DNA of 64,000 nt, taken from contig JAUIRK010000017.1 of assembly GCA_030549495.1 (NCBI GenBank), positions 62,001-126,000 on the forward strand, given 5' to 3'. Position numbers and translations under genes: made by a program. Numbering within the stretch: the first letter of the stretch is position 1; each line of letters starts with the position of its first letter. This document shows positions 11,840-24,077 of this stretch, in pieces. Below the pieces are notes generated by a model, which saw only the letters and a program-made list of their open reading frames with translations, was not told the origin of the DNA and did no database searches. Source of the stretch: Nectonema munidae. Lineage: Eukaryota > Nematomorpha > Nectonematoida > Nectonematidae.

Positions 11840-14800
11840 CTGAATAAGTTTAATAAATAATTATGCCTTTGAAAGGGAAAGTTTGAGTAGCGTTGACGTA
11901 CCTATTAATCATGTTTTTTGTCTTTCTGATTCCAACATGATGTTTGGGCATAGCAGGAAAATGTATGTCTTTTAGATGGAGCTTTTTGAGCATGAAATTT
12001 GAATCTTTTTCCAAAGTATCGTAATATCCGATGGCATCGTATTTAACATCGCATGGATGACACAAGTCAGTCATTGGTCGCCAATGTTCGTTCAGAGTTT
12101 CTTTCTTCTTCCCATTGACATCCAACAAGTATCGCACGAACTCTTCGAATGTTACGTCATTGCCTCTAAAATCCAATTAATTACAATCATTAAATTGGAT
12201 GTCAGTGTATTTTTGATTATGCCGTTTACTGGTATTTCGGAGTCGAACAGAAAATATCCAACTACAAGTTTTTATAGAAATCTTACTTTGATCCTAAATA
12301 CTTTAAAGAAATTCAACTCCCACTTCATATACAGTCAAACCTGTGTTAGCTTCCACCTGCCTATAACGGTCACCTGGGGATAGCAGCCAAAATAATTTCC
12401 CCCGCAAGGAAAAATAGTGCTATATACCTTGTCTATAGCGGTCACCTGTTCAAAGCCCCCTATCTGTTCAAAGTTCCGGTGATTGCAAGCAGCAAGCGCA
12501 TGCAGCCCCGTTACGAGTTACGACTCATCGGGTGCTATAGCGCATTTTCAAATCCCCTAATTAAGTTTGGAATAAATCAAAAAAGTTTCAAAGATGAGCA
12601 GGCTCGTATTCAATATCACTCTGCTAAGAGGAGGTCGACATTTTATGTCATTTTTTTAGTTTCAATCTTGCATATTGTGCGTGTGCACACATTGTCACAA
12701 CATGCATTAGGCTTGCAGCTTACGCATTGTTTTACAGTTATTAAATTTGATTGATTAATTATCTCTTTCGTCGTTAACAAATCATCGCTAGTACATAAAT
12801 CGTATTGATTGCATTTTCTTCAACACATCTCATCATCTCATTCATTTTCATTGCGTGAGTTTGCCATGGCTCCAGGTCGCTTTCCTCTTTCCTTGGAGAA
12901 AAAGATTGAAGTCATCAAAATGCATGATCAGTACAAGATGAGTGCCCGCTCCATCGCCGAGAGGCTTAGTTTCCAAGGTCATCGTTGTGGTCCAACACAG
13001 ATCCTCAACATTATCAAGCGCAAAGCTGAGTAGTTAGAAGAATTTGAAAGTAACGTGCCTCTCGATCGGAAGAGGAAAATAAGGAAGACCGCCAACGATG
13101 AACTAAACATCGTACTTTACGAGTGGTTGGACACAACAGCACGTATGCTGCCAGATAGTGGAGCGCTTTTGCAAGAGAAGGCTCAAGCACTCGCGGCTGA
13201 ACTTGACGTAAAGAACTTCAGAGCTTCCAACGGATGGTTAGAGGCACTTCGGCGACGTCACAATATTGTTTTTGGCAAGATATATGGAGAGAGTGGTGGA
13301 GTGGGCAATGCTGCTATTCACTGTGTGGATATCAAAATTACGAGAACTTTGCGCAAGCTACGAACTCTGCAATATTTACAACATGGGTAAGACGGGTCTC
13401 TTCTTTAAAGCGTCAGTTGACTCAACGCTTTATTTGAAAGGTACTCATTGCTCGGAAGGAAAAAGTCAAAAAAACGCATCACTGTCATGTTATGCGCAAA
13501 TGCCGCTGGAGACAAAGAACAGTTAATGGTTATTGGCAAGTCAATCAAGCCGTGTTGCTTTGGACGAATCAATAGGAATGACCTCCCAGTAGACTCTCAC
13601 GCTAATAAGCGGGCATGGATGACAAGTAATCTCTTCGAAGTATACATGCGTAAGCTGGATGTAAGATGGGTCGACAAAAAAACATCTCATCGTCCTGGAC
13701 AATGCTCCGTGCCATCCTCAACTTCATCTGAAGAACATTAAACTACTCTTTCTGCTTCCCAACACCACTTCCGTCACTCAGCCCATGGATCAGGGCATAA
13801 TTCAAGCGACCAAACTGAAGTTCAGGAAACGTCAGCTGAAGCATATTATTAGCCAGATAGAGCAAGATCCTGCCATGACCGTGCCAGATCTCATGAAGAA
13901 GTTCGACGTCTGGCAAGCCATTTACAGGATTATTAGATCATGGTCTGAAATAGATCCTAACACTAACCCGAAATGTTTCAGCAAATGTGGCATCGGACCT
14001 AAGGACTCTAAGGCAGAATATGCTGAAGAAAATGCTGATGATCTCGAAACTGTCTGCAGAGAGCGTCTTCAAGCGTCATTTCAAGAACTTGTTGAGGTTG
14101 ATGCCTGTCTGGCCACGACGAACACTGAGCCAGTTTTGACCTTGGAGGATATAGTCAAAGACAGCGACGATGAAGTTGAGGAGTCTCACCTACCTGTGAA
14201 ATCATCTATCTGTAAGGCAGCAAATGCATAGCAGATCTTTGCACTTTTGCTATTAGCAAAGGGTATGGAGATATCTTGCGCAGATGTGAAGACTTGGATG
14301 ATGCCATCCTGAATGAGCAGTAGAGGCAGCAAGCAAAGCAGAAGACAATGCTGGATTTTTTCAAGAAGACGTGAAATTCAAATCAAATTGTTTTTATAAA
14401 TTTTGTTAAAAATAAAATTGTAGATACTTCATTGTCTCGAATAAAGAAGGCCGAATTCATATCCTCACAAAAATAAAAAACTCATTAAAAAATTTTTTTA
14501 TTAACATTTTTTAATCATAAAAAAAATTAGACTCCTAAATTTTATTGGATACCGACTCTAAATTCTGGAAATATCTGCTTTTTACCGAAGTTATTATATA
14601 TGGAAAATGCAGAAGGCTTTTATACTTTAAAATTTTTTTATGTAAATATGCTAGTTTGTAAAATCCTTAGTTTTCATCTTTAACAATTCACTCACCTCTC
14701 TAGATGGGAGAAAAAATATTAGCAGGCTTCTGTTGTTTTAAGCACGTTTCACATCATTTTCAAAAAAACAGGAAATGAAATAAATATTCCTATTTTGTGC

Positions 14801-15846
14801 TATTATAATATTTCTGTGTTTTTTGCGTGACTAAATTTTGATTGAAATATTGTTGGCAAAGTAAAGACCATAAACTTGGACTTACTGAGGGCTTCGATAA
14901 GTAAGTATACTTAGATAACTCAAGCTCTTGGATTGGATATAAGTTGAGCTTAAACGCAAGGCGAATATTCCTTAGCTCTTACCGTGATTGCATGCTAATT
15001 TCAATCCTATGTAAGGAAATGCTGAGGAGAGAAGATTATTATGAACAAATAAAGTTAGATTCTCAATTCAAACTCAAGATCTTCGTATATCGGAGCTAGA
15101 GATTTAGACCATTACTTTACCCATGTGCTAGGATATTTTTGGTGTTGTGGGTATCGCATTCAAATTCAATTTAAAATTGTAAATCTAGAGGTTGTGGGTG
15201 TGACAAAATGTAGAGTAATGTTTTCTTGATTAGAATCAAGCAATAAAGTGATATCTGTCAATTTTTGGATGAATGTCTTATTACATCTTATATTCCGATA
15301 AATTCATAACATTAAATTTAGCATAATATTGTCTTACCTTTCGAGAGACATATTGGAAGCATTTTTCCTATACTTCTTTACTATTTGCCTTCCATATATG
15401 CGTTGGAAGTACTCACTGTACTCCATTTCAAATTTGTCCCTAAAAGCAGATAACAAACGCTCAAAAGGATCTCGCACGACCAAAAAAACGAAAAAGTTTT
15501 CCAAGCGTTGGTTGATCTCCTTCATGCTTAAATTGCTTAAGAACTGGAAGTTTTTTCTATTGTGCGTACGACTCGGTAAAATGTCTTCAGGAGTCGGGCC
15601 TCCTTTTCCTTGAGCAACTAGGAGAGTTCTCTTCCAATTTGTGCAAGCGACTTTGGGGATGTAGCAGTACACAAACTTGAGAGTGTCATCGTATAAAAAA
15701 TTCCTAAAGTGGTGCGGATGCAGGCTTTTCGCTGATTTGAGCGTGGATGTTTTATTCCCTTCCTCCATCTTCCCGCAATGCCAATTTAGGATTGAGATGC
15801 GATGCTTCTGACTTTCTTCCAAAGTTGAATTGCTGCGTTTATTCAT
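11716..15846 (-). CDS. CHST11: CHST11-like carbohydrate sulfotransferase (5' exon(s) not found)
   Basis: A Golgi type II sulfotransferase (Sulfotransfer_2 family) that transfers sulfate from PAPS to chondroitin/dermatan-type N-acetylgalactosamine. Exons in transcript order are 15846-15338, 12165-11902 and 11839-11716, all with GT/AG borders and consistent phase (897 nt, 298 codons plus TGA). The 5'-phosphosulfate loop is PKVACTNWKR and the 3'-phosphate site is VRDPFERLLSAFRDKF. These are followed by DVTFEEFVRYLLD, HWRPMTDLCHPC, YDTLEKDSNF and the C-terminal YKEDYYIFNY, all in family order. Vertebrate CHST11 is about 350 residues. The missing N-terminal part should hold the membrane anchor. 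Because 15846 directly follows an AG acceptor (ccattttag|ATG), an upstream exon is likely. The big intron holds a Tigger element; the second intron is only 62 nt. CHST12/13/14 relatives cannot be excluded. Confidence 0.88.
11902..12165 (-). CDS. CHST11: CHST11-like middle exon
   Basis: The acceptor is ggattttag|AGGC and the donor is AATAG|gtacgt. Both borders split an Arg codon (phase 2), matching the neighbouring exons. Encodes the DVTFEEFVRYLLD to KTKNMINR part of the catalytic domain. Confidence 0.85.
12332..14372 (+). mobile_element. Tigger/pogo-type DNA transposon, 3' truncated
   Basis: The 5' end cagtcaaacctgtg follows a TA dinucleotide (12330-12331), as in pogo elements. Subterminal repeats ctatarcggtcacctg occur at 12361-12375 and 12432-12448. 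No matching right terminus was seen before the sequence turns into plain AT-rich intron, so the 3' end is lost. It is antisense to, and inside, the big CHST intron. Confidence 0.85.
12866..14230 (+). pseudogene. Tigger/pogo transposase (CENP-B-like), inactive
   Basis: Starts MAPGRFPLSLEKKIEVIK (psq/CENP-B helix-turn-helix), interrupted by an in-frame TAG at 13031. It continues through the CENPB DNA-binding part (DSGALLQEKAQALAAEL; FRASNGWLEALRRRHN) into the DDE core after a frameshift near 13320. The usual first catalytic motif NMDETG reads NMGKTG, so the first Asp is lost. The second (VLDNAPCH) and third (VTQPMDQG) Asp motifs survive after another frameshift near 13680. An acidic tail (DIVKDSDDEVEESH) ends at 14231. 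Base composition is more balanced than the host intron. Confidence 0.88.
14373..15337. other. Remainder of CHST intron
   Basis: AT-rich intron. Near 14890-14960 the words gataactcaagctcttggatt resemble family A SINE sequence, so a very old copy may be present; nothing else was recognised. Confidence 0.4.
15338..15846 (-). CDS. CHST11: CHST11-like exon with both PAPS-binding motifs
   Basis: Frame open for 169 codons plus 2 nt; the donor is GAAAG|gtaaga (gt at 15337-15336). It contains IPKVACTNWKR and VVRDPFERLLSAF. The ATG at 15846 lies directly after an acceptor-like AG, so it may be an internal Met rather than the start. Confidence 0.87.
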
Positions 15847-16555
15847 CTAAAATGGAGAAGCAATCCAATCAGGCAAGATTATAAAATTTTTTACCTTTCC
15901 AGTTGTATTTCTTTCCTGGGACAATTGACAAATAACAATGTTTAACAAAATAAAATCGAAATAACTCTCTGTAATGTAATCGAGGATGTTTAGTTGGTGA
16001 TGTAAGCAGTTTTAGGACAAATCATATCCTACATGCCTTTCTCCGTTAAACATGGAAGAAATTCAATTTTTAGCATACCACGTAAAAGATATCTTGCTAA
16101 CTCAATAAGTTTTTGAGTGACTAATGAATTAACTAATTTATTTACTAACAAAAGGAACCAGTTTTAAACCAATATAAAATGATGTTTAACAATTTTTTTT
16201 TAACATGAAACGAATTAAATAACTATATATATCCAATTAGCATCCGTTCATATTAATCCTTTTTAAACATATCCATCTTCATTTTGTTAAATATTTTTCT
16301 ATATAATCAACTTTTTGTTAAATATTTTTCTTTGAAACACACGATGCAATAAATAGCCCATAAAGTACTGCGAGCATTTTTTGGACAAAAATGCTAGACA
16401 AAATTTGAATTTGTAATGAAGAAAATAATAAAAGCACGCATTAATAAATATTTTGGAAGTGTGATGGAATGAATATTTTTTCAAAAATATCCACGTCTTT
16501 GATTTGTTCAAATTATCGCAAGAATTATCAGATTTTTCCTAACAATAGTCATTGT

Positions 16556-17137
16556 GGTGCCTGGTCAAAACGTCCGAAATCCAAAACGTCCGAAACCGAA
16601 ACGTCCGAAAACCAAAAAGTCCGTAACCAAAAGGTCCGAAAATTAGATTAACAGTATCTGAACCCTAAAAAACATTTTTTTCGAGAATCAAAATTGTTGA
16701 GGAAAAAAAACTGAAAAATTGAGCACAAAATTTTTTTATTTAAAAAATTCTATTTCTAGTTTTTTAGTTTAAAACTTTACATATTTTAGATTTAAATGAA
16801 AAATGCACTATAATAAAGCGTGTCTTTTTACTGGAATAGATAAAAATTCATTCTAATCTCTTAAATTCCATTCAAATCGTGTAGTTTTTCCTTTGATTTT
16901 TGATAGAAAGTCTAATTTTCAAAGTCTTGTAAATTCGACTAATTACTATAAAATTTTCCGAGACTTTTTTTGTTTTGTGAGGTTATGATTTCTAGACGTT
17001 TTTGTTGTCGCACCTTTTGGTTTCGGGCGTTTTGGTTTTCGGATGTTTTGGTTATGGACGTTTTGGTTTCGGATGTTTTAGTTTTCGGACGTTTTGGTAT
17101 CGGGCATTTTGGATTTCGGACGTTTTGACTATGAACC
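16556..17137. mobile_element. Foldback-type element with repeat-rich inverted arms
   Basis: The left arm (16556-16645) is about six copies of a unit like aaacgtccgaaacc. The right arm (about 17000-17137) is about nine copies of the complementary unit ggacgttttggtttc. The ends gtcaaaacgtccgaaatcc and ggatttcggacgttttgac are exact complements. A perfect 9-bp direct repeat AGTCATTGT flanks it (16547-16555 and 17138-17146). The AT-rich middle has no coding capacity. Confidence 0.85.
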
Positions 17138-17963
17138 AGTCATTGTCTTGAATGTATGAACGCGTAACATTTTTCCGGTTATAAAATTTATCTGCATCAT
17201 TGGTCACTTTATTATAGGAGCATATAAAGTAAGCGGAGGCGATGAGTTAGCTCCTACAACGCTCTCGTTCGACCCTTAACATCCCCACTCTTTTTCAATT
17301 GGATGCGACACCCACGATACAAAGTAAAGCCAAATATGGTTGGGCACGGGCAGGAAACAAAACTTTGGTTTCTTTACCCTTTCCTATGTTCAATTGAGGT
17401 TCAGCAGTATACAAGTGTTTTGATTACAAATTGCTTAATTTATTCCAAATACTATTCTTATCATTTTTACATCATAATTTATATTTATCATTCCTTATTC
17501 GTGAATCATTACAAATTTTTTTTATAAAATAAACGCGTTCTTACCTTACCAGTTGCCAAATCTAAAAAATACAAATTTATTAGTAAATTTGACATCTCAA
17601 TGTTGAACAATTTCTTGATCGTAATGGTAAATGTGGTAAACATTGGTGTGTGATGAACCATATCAGTATTATGAATTATGTAAAATCCATTGTTAAATTC
17701 CTATAGCGTTTTAATGATAAAGTTAGGGAATACCTTTGTTAAGAGAGATTTGAATCACTTTGAATGTGAAGATGCATACAATGTTTATGAGGAGGACCAA
17801 AAACAACTTTAACACGTATTTAAAAACAATCTTTGATTCCATCATTCAAATCTAAAAAGTTTTTGCATAGAATCAATTCTTGTACATATCATTCCTTATT
17901 GAAAATGTTAAAATTCGTTCACTTGACATTTGTTTGTTTGTTAGCGGGAGACATAGTTCACAA

Positions 17964-18107
17964 AGTGAGTACAGTTGGTTAGATACTGGACTTTGATAAC
18001 TCAAGATCTTGGATTCGATCCCGCATCAAGCCTGCTTTCCTCATAGTTCGATACAAGCGGCGCAATTGTGCCTTCTCGATGAAAACACCCCACAGTACCT
18101 TTACCTT
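17964..18107 (+). mobile_element. tRNA-derived SINE, family A
   Basis: gtgagtacagttggttagat head, B box gattcgatccc, caagcggcgcaattgtgcc tail. The 5' G-rich start has been lost. Confidence 0.8.
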
Positions 18108-18724
18108 CTTACACTTATAAAGAAACACTTTGAATTTTATTCGTGTTTATACATTGCTGTGCCCTTTCCAATTTTGGATTATAAAAATATAGTGTCGAAA
18201 TTACAAAGATCAAAATAATACAATTGGAGAGAGATTGAAAATAGACATAAAACAGTATTCAATAGAGACAGTTAGCCACGAGTGAAATACTTCACTACAA
18301 AAGGCTATTTTTATTAATGGGTCACCTCCTTTGATACCTCTTTCTTTTTAAAAGAATAATAATCTACCTTTTATAGAGATTTCAGAAGTTAGCAAACAAA
18401 AAGCAAGTTATATTAACAGTTTTAAAACTATTCAATGTCCATGTATAAAATAATCCATGACTGTTGCATGTGTTTTTTTGATTTGCAAATGTTTTGCACA
18501 ACTGTGCCTTGGAAATTTATAACAGATTTTATGGTAGTAGAAGAACTGGTAGTCCGTAAAAGAAGCAACAATTAAAAAGAGAATAAGAAAAGAACTTTTG
18601 ATAAATTTTATTCAGTTTCACTCCTTACAAAATAAAGATGGTTCTTATTATTTAATCTACTATTATGAAAACTTGGGGTGAAGTGAATAAGTTTGTGCAA
18701 AGACCAGGAGAAGATATTTTTAAG

Positions 18725-18842
18725 TTGTCCGTAACGCAACCAAGCGAAGAATAATTGGATAGATGGTAAAGATGGTTACCACGGAGAATCGAATCCAGAA
18801 CAAATGGATCGAGACCCGCCTCTCCCAACACTAGGCCATCAG
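18725..18842 (-). mobile_element. Second tRNA-like SINE (family B)
   Basis: On the minus strand an A-box match tggcctagtgttgggag is followed about 40 bp later by a B-box match ggattcgattctcc. The sequence is unrelated to family A. It could be a lone tRNA pseudogene. Confidence 0.5.
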
Positions 18843-19738
18843 ACGACAGAGAAGATGCTTTGGTTAAGATAGGGAAGGAATATGTAATGAAGGAAACCTT
18901 GCAAGTTGTTTTGCATATTATGCTAAATCTGTAAAAATAATCGATAAAGGGATATCCCAGTTTTACTGTGAAAGTAGCGTAAGGAAATATATTTAATACA
19001 AACGAAATCATAAGTGACAGACCCAAAAAAATTTCAATGATTTAAAAGCTTTGCACCTTTCCAAAAGAGAACACCTTAAAATATTTCATGATTTCTCACA
19101 ACAATAATGATAATAATTAATTGGTAAAAGTCCATTTCTGAAAAAGTCAATTTTTTAAAGTCGTTAGTTCAATTTTTGAAGGATTCCTAAGTTAACTTTT
19201 GTTGTCCCTGATGATATAATAGAAATAAATTTTGGCGATTCAAAAAAAATTCTTTTCGATCTGTGAATTAAATTTAGTTTTTTAATGTTGTTTATCATCA
19301 GAATGATTTGTAGTTTAAAAAAGCGGTAATTACGTATAAGAACTTTAGCTATAACATATTTGGAACTTAGTTGCAAAATTATCTTCCTAACCTTTCTTTT
19401 AGGGATAATGGATCACCTTTGACCCTTTAAAATCAGGGACTGCTGACCTTTATTCAGTCATGGATCCCTTTAAGAAGTTGTTAAAGCTATGGATCTTCTA
19501 CACGGAAATTTTTGCATAAAAAGTGATAAAAACCAATTCGCATGCAATTAATATTTGCACTTCATTTTATTGACATGAATTATTTGATCTCAAATGATGT
19601 CAAATACAGGTAGCAAAGCAAATTAGTATAAATAGCTTGCTATTTATTCAAACTTTAAAAGTTTGTTTTTCTTTCACTTATATTTACACGTACATTACAA
19701 AGTATATTAAAAAATTACAAGATAGTAAAATATTAAAG

Positions 19739-19891
19739 CGCGTGAGCAAGGTTGGTTAGATGCTGGATTCGATAACTTAAGGTCTTGGGTTCGATCCCGC
19801 ATCAAGCCTGCTTTCCTCATAGTTCCATACAAGCGGCGCAATTGTGCCTTCTCAATGAAAACACCCAATGGTACTTTTACCTTTACCTTTA
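19739..19891 (+). mobile_element. tRNA-derived SINE, family A
   Basis: Copy with gcgtgagcaaggttggttag head, B box gggttcgatcccgcatc and an extended (acctttt/acctttacc) tail of three short repeats. Confidence 0.85.
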
Positions 19892-20212
19892 CAAATTGAC
19901 TGAATATTTTCACTCATTTTACAAAAATGAAAAATAGTACACGGATCCCCTGAGACGCAGCCATGGACTCCTTAATGCAGTGCTTTTTTACCCTAGGGAG
20001 CACCTATGAAATAACCAAAACTTTGGGGCTCACCATTGAGATTGATATGGAAAAATAGGTGATAAAATTTTAAAATAAAATATATAAAGAAGTACATACT
20101 ATATATGCTGTTCATTATTTGGTCGTTTCTCGCACTCCTTGGGGGTGCGTGCACCCCTTGTTAAGAATGGCTGCGGTAAGGGTTCGTCAACCTCATGTTA
20201 AAAAGAACTACT

Positions 20213-20330
20213 ATTAGTTTAAATTAATGAAAATTGATTCAAAAAAATAAGATGATTCATTTTGGAAAACGAATTGATTTTGGAAAAGTAATTGTCTTAT
20301 TTTTTTGAATGAATTTCCATATAATTTAAG
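20213..20330. repeat. Imperfect inverted repeat (MITE-like)
   Basis: ttaaattaatgaaaattgat and the following aaaaaaataag are mirrored in complement by cttattttttt and atttccatataatttaa. This forms an imperfect hairpin with arms of about 40 nt. No coding potential. Confidence 0.5.
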
Positions 20331-20564
20331 CCAAACGATTTTTATTTTGTGCTTGAAAGCGCTAAAATTGATCTCCTTCAAATGGCCTTTTAATTAGAAA
20401 GGCTGCGATCTTGACACTTCTTCAACAAAAGAGTATAAAAAATCGAAGAATATGTGTATCTTACAGTAAGATTGTTAAAACAGGGAATTGATGGAATCCT
20501 TAAAATTATAGGAATTTTGTGGGATCACTGTTTTACTTAGGAATTTGTGAATCCCCTAAAATGG

Positions 20565-20641
20565 CTAGTGATTTCATGTAATTCCTAGGTATTTCATTAA
20601 ATAACTTGAATGTCCTTTCAGTAATTGCATGAAATCACTAG
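20565..20641. repeat. Inverted repeat, 14-bp perfect arms
   Basis: CTAGTGATTTCATG (20565-20578) and CATGAAATCACTAG (20628-20641) are exact complements. Related words (aatcacta, actagtgag, gtgatttcactaa) recur around them, indicating a small palindromic repeat unit. Confidence 0.6.
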
Positions 20642-23084
20642 GGAATTCATGAAACACTAGTGAGTTCATGAGTCTAAGTGAAAGAGTGATTTCACTAATT
20701 CCTTTAAGGTTTGATAGGGATTGGGTGAAATCGCTAGTTTCAAAGTCTATAGAATACCAGAAAAGCTTACCACGCCAACACAATATAAAATTGAATGAAC
20801 TAACATATGCACGATTTCGCTTTAGCGAAAGCAACCAAAAAATTATTTGAAGTAATTAGTCGATCTTTTACTTTTGGTTTTGGAATCTTGAGCTTTTTAA
20901 TGAAAGAAGCTTCTTCTACTTCATGATGCTAAGCTAAAAGAATGGAGTCATTGCTCAAATTCTTCAGAGTGTCTTTTTTATTCACTTTTCAACTCCTATT
21001 AATCACAAAAAGCCATGTTGAGCTTTTAAAGGCGCTTTTTAAGAAATTTATATCATCAAAAGGGATGTCAAAAATCATTTACCTTTCTCTTCTTTCAACG
21101 TTGCCAAAAATGAAGCCTTCATCAGTTTGTGTTTGAGTATATATATGCGTAATTAGTTTACCTCTCTCAACACCAGCCAACACGTCATTACGATCTACTC
21201 ATCATCTCTCAATTTTACTTCCCTATATTCACGACACAATGTGCACTCTTCACAAGAAATGTCTCGTTATGGCCTAAATAGTAAAAAAATTTTACTCATA
21301 GAAGCGCACACAAAGAATATACGCTAAAATAAGCGAAAATTTATGGTAATACAAGAGACGTATTTCATCGTTATACATTATACATATACATGTATAGTAT
21401 ATATAATATACCTAGTATATATAATATATATATATGTTGTAATTACTTGGTATATGACCTCTTGTAAAAATTTGTCTATATGTCATACTTTTTTATCAAA
21501 AAATTTGGAAGTATATAGTTTCGGCTTGAAAATTATAATATACAAAAATAATAATGAGAGCTATAAAAATTTATATGCAAAAGCTGGCATACTTTTCTTA
21601 AAGGGTTCTATTTATGAGGAGCATGTCTCAAATATCCTTATAAACCTTTTCCATGCCAATTTTCTTCTCATATATGTCATGAAGTAGCCATAGCAAAACC
21701 TGCCAAATTATTATCAGTAATTATCGATCGGAATGGAGCATCTGTTTTCTGACATCAGTATTCAAGCAAATCCTGAGTTAGAAATCAAAAAAGTATTGTA
21801 TAAGCACTCATATTTAGAGTCAGTTTTTTAGCTTATTACTCCATGATTCGCCATGGTATTGTAAGGAATGCCGCATTGAATGAAATAAATGGTAAAATAA
21901 TTTGTCATATTTTTATTGTTCAAAGTGGAAAGGCTTCGATAATAAGCTCGCCTCGGTTTCTTAAATGAAATCATGCAACATCTTGTATACCATATGTGCC
22001 AAGCTAATTTAGACCGTTCATGTTCTGGAGGAGCTTTTTTAGCTTCTTGGTTTTTCCTAGAACTATATATTTAAAATGTGATATTTATATTTCAACTAAG
22101 CGAAATTTGGGTGTGTTCCATTTTATGAAAAGGAATCAGACCTGTCAAAATATGATTTAAATATGAAAACTCATCTCAAAATTAAACTTTTTATTTAAAT
22201 AATTTTAAAATGTTTTAATGTATAAACTTGACAATCAATGTGAAATATCAAAATAAATTCTACATAAAATTTATTTAATAAACCAACTTTTCGTTAACGC
22301 TGAATTCGTCTCTCTGTCCGTAATTTCCTTTCAGATGTGATTTAATGCCAAATATTTTAAAATAAACTTATTCATACATAGAAAATCGATCGTGCTAAAT
22401 TTGATTCTTATTTTTGCACCTCTAGATCTAAATTGCCTTTACTGTTTACCTCTGGCCAGTGCTTCCAGCTAAGCTTTTTCAGCAGTTCATCGCCTAAAAA
22501 TGCGAGTTTTTGTGAAAATAACCACTGAAAAAGCATGCACTTTTGACTATCTCAGATTTTTATAGTTCTTTGAAGTTTGTAGCATAACACTCTTGTTATG
22601 AGAATCAAAGATGAATCTATACAAAAATAATTGCTCTTTCAATTGTGTAAGGACAATTCTTTTAATCAAGTGCACTTGTAATTACTTCCTTATTTTTAAA
22701 TTTAGTAAAGTTTAATAATTGAAATTGTAATAAAATAATTTTTTATCAATAAACATTATTGATTTCAAGCTAAGTAAATGCGTTTATAGTATATATTTAT
22801 GTTTGAAAGAATTTATTAGCAAGAAATGTATATTAACGGTTTTTTAATTTCACAATAATATTTCGATTTCTGAATCGGGTTCCTAGCCTTCAGACTAATC
22901 ATCTTCAATTTCGTCATCTTTAAAGATTTTCCAGTCATCATCATTATTCTAAAACAATCAATTTCATCTTCAACTATACATAAATAAAAGTATCAGAATC
23001 TGAAGAGGCTACTTTATTACACTTCTTCACTTTTTAGCAGTCCATCAAAGTTGGAAAGGAGTATCAAGAATTTCTTCGAATTAA

Positions 23085-23118
23085 TTTGTCTAAACTTAAT
23101 AAATTAAGTTTAGACAAA
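23085..23118. repeat. Perfect 34-bp palindrome
   Basis: Arms TTTGTCTAAACTTAAT and ATTAAGTTTAGACAAA separated by AA. No run of T follows and there is no gene nearby, so a terminator role is not suggested. Confidence 0.75.
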
Positions 23119-23698
23119 AAACGAACCGCCCAAAGTTTATCAAGTTTAATCATTTGAACGATATTTGGATTTCATTCGATTTTGGCATGAAGTACACTCT
23201 CCGCTTCACATAAAATTCTTTGCTCTTACTCCAGCTTTGTTTTTTGCCCATTTGATACATTCTATCTCTTATTATATTGTATATTTCTCAACAAAAAGAA
23301 AATCTATGTTTAATAAACCTATAGTTAATTTTAACAAACTAGTTAATTTTCGTATCTTAATTGTTTTATCATTTTGTCTAGTAAATTAATTAGAACGTGT
23401 ATTTACCACATTTGAAATTTAAAACAACTCATTTCTTAGCAAATTATTCACCGTTTCTAAGAAGATGGCTCAATTCAAAAGACTTAAAAACGGCGGCAGA
23501 ATAAGTTAGCTTTTTAACAAAATGTTCCTGAAATTTCTGAATTCTTTACTCTCAAAAAACTTTATTACGAGATTAAATAATAAAACATTTCCAAACAGTC
23601 ATTCTTTTAGATATCTGAATAAATAAATATCTTTCTTCAGTAATTACCTTAATATGAAGGCGTAAGAATAAGGTTATAGTTAGTAAGTATTAGCTGAA

Positions 23699-23830
23699 GG
23701 TGTGAGTAAGGTTGATTAGGTACTACTAGGTTTTGATAACTCAAGGTGTTGGGTTCGATCCCGCATTAAGCCTACTTTCTTATAGTTCGATACAAGCGGC
23801 GCAATTGTGCCTTTTCGATTAAAACACCCC
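23699..23830 (+). mobile_element. tRNA-derived SINE, family A
   Basis: ggtgtgagtaaggttgatta head, intact B box gggttcgatccc, tail lost after gattaaaacacccc. Confidence 0.8.
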
Positions 23831-24077
23831 AGCCGACATTGATTTAGTACAGCAATACAGTGATACCCTCCAATCCCTCTACTTCCAATCAATGATGGTG
23901 TCATTGATTGAAAAAAAATGAAGCTTGATTAAGTTGAAAATATTAATTAAATAGATAAGTCAAAAATAATATTTGAAACCAATTAAATTTTAATTAATAT
24001 TATTATTGAAAATTTTAAAGATTTGAATTTTTTTATTATGAGTACATTTTTTTCGTGAAATATTTTCATGATTATTA

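Larger units (their letters stand above)
17150..24077. other. Non-genic AT-rich stretch with SINEs and hairpins
   Basis: Apart from the SINE copies and hairpins listed separately, I see no exon with family similarity. Short open frames (for example 18652-19026 minus and 21343-21687 plus, the latter across a TA repeat) lack recognisable motifs. Minus-strand DDDWKIFKDDEIEDD at about 22950-22900 resembles an acidic DDE-transposase tail but is too short to assign. Confidence 0.45.

Noticed and set aside
14886-15000. Eighth family A SINE copy
   Set aside because: Only gataactcaag and ttggatt words remain; not enough to call.
15329-15613. Plus-strand open frame of 94 codons
   Set aside because: Shadow of the sulfotransferase exon, which carries clear PAPS-binding motifs on the other strand.
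17215-17290. tRNA-like segment with gttcgaccc
   Set aside because: No convincing A box or stems; single short match.
18652-19026. Minus-strand 124-codon frame with a hydrophobic start, considered as the missing CHST membrane-anchor exon
   Set aside because: Overlaps a tRNA-like SINE and shows no CHST similarity downstream of the hydrophobic part; no supporting splice link.
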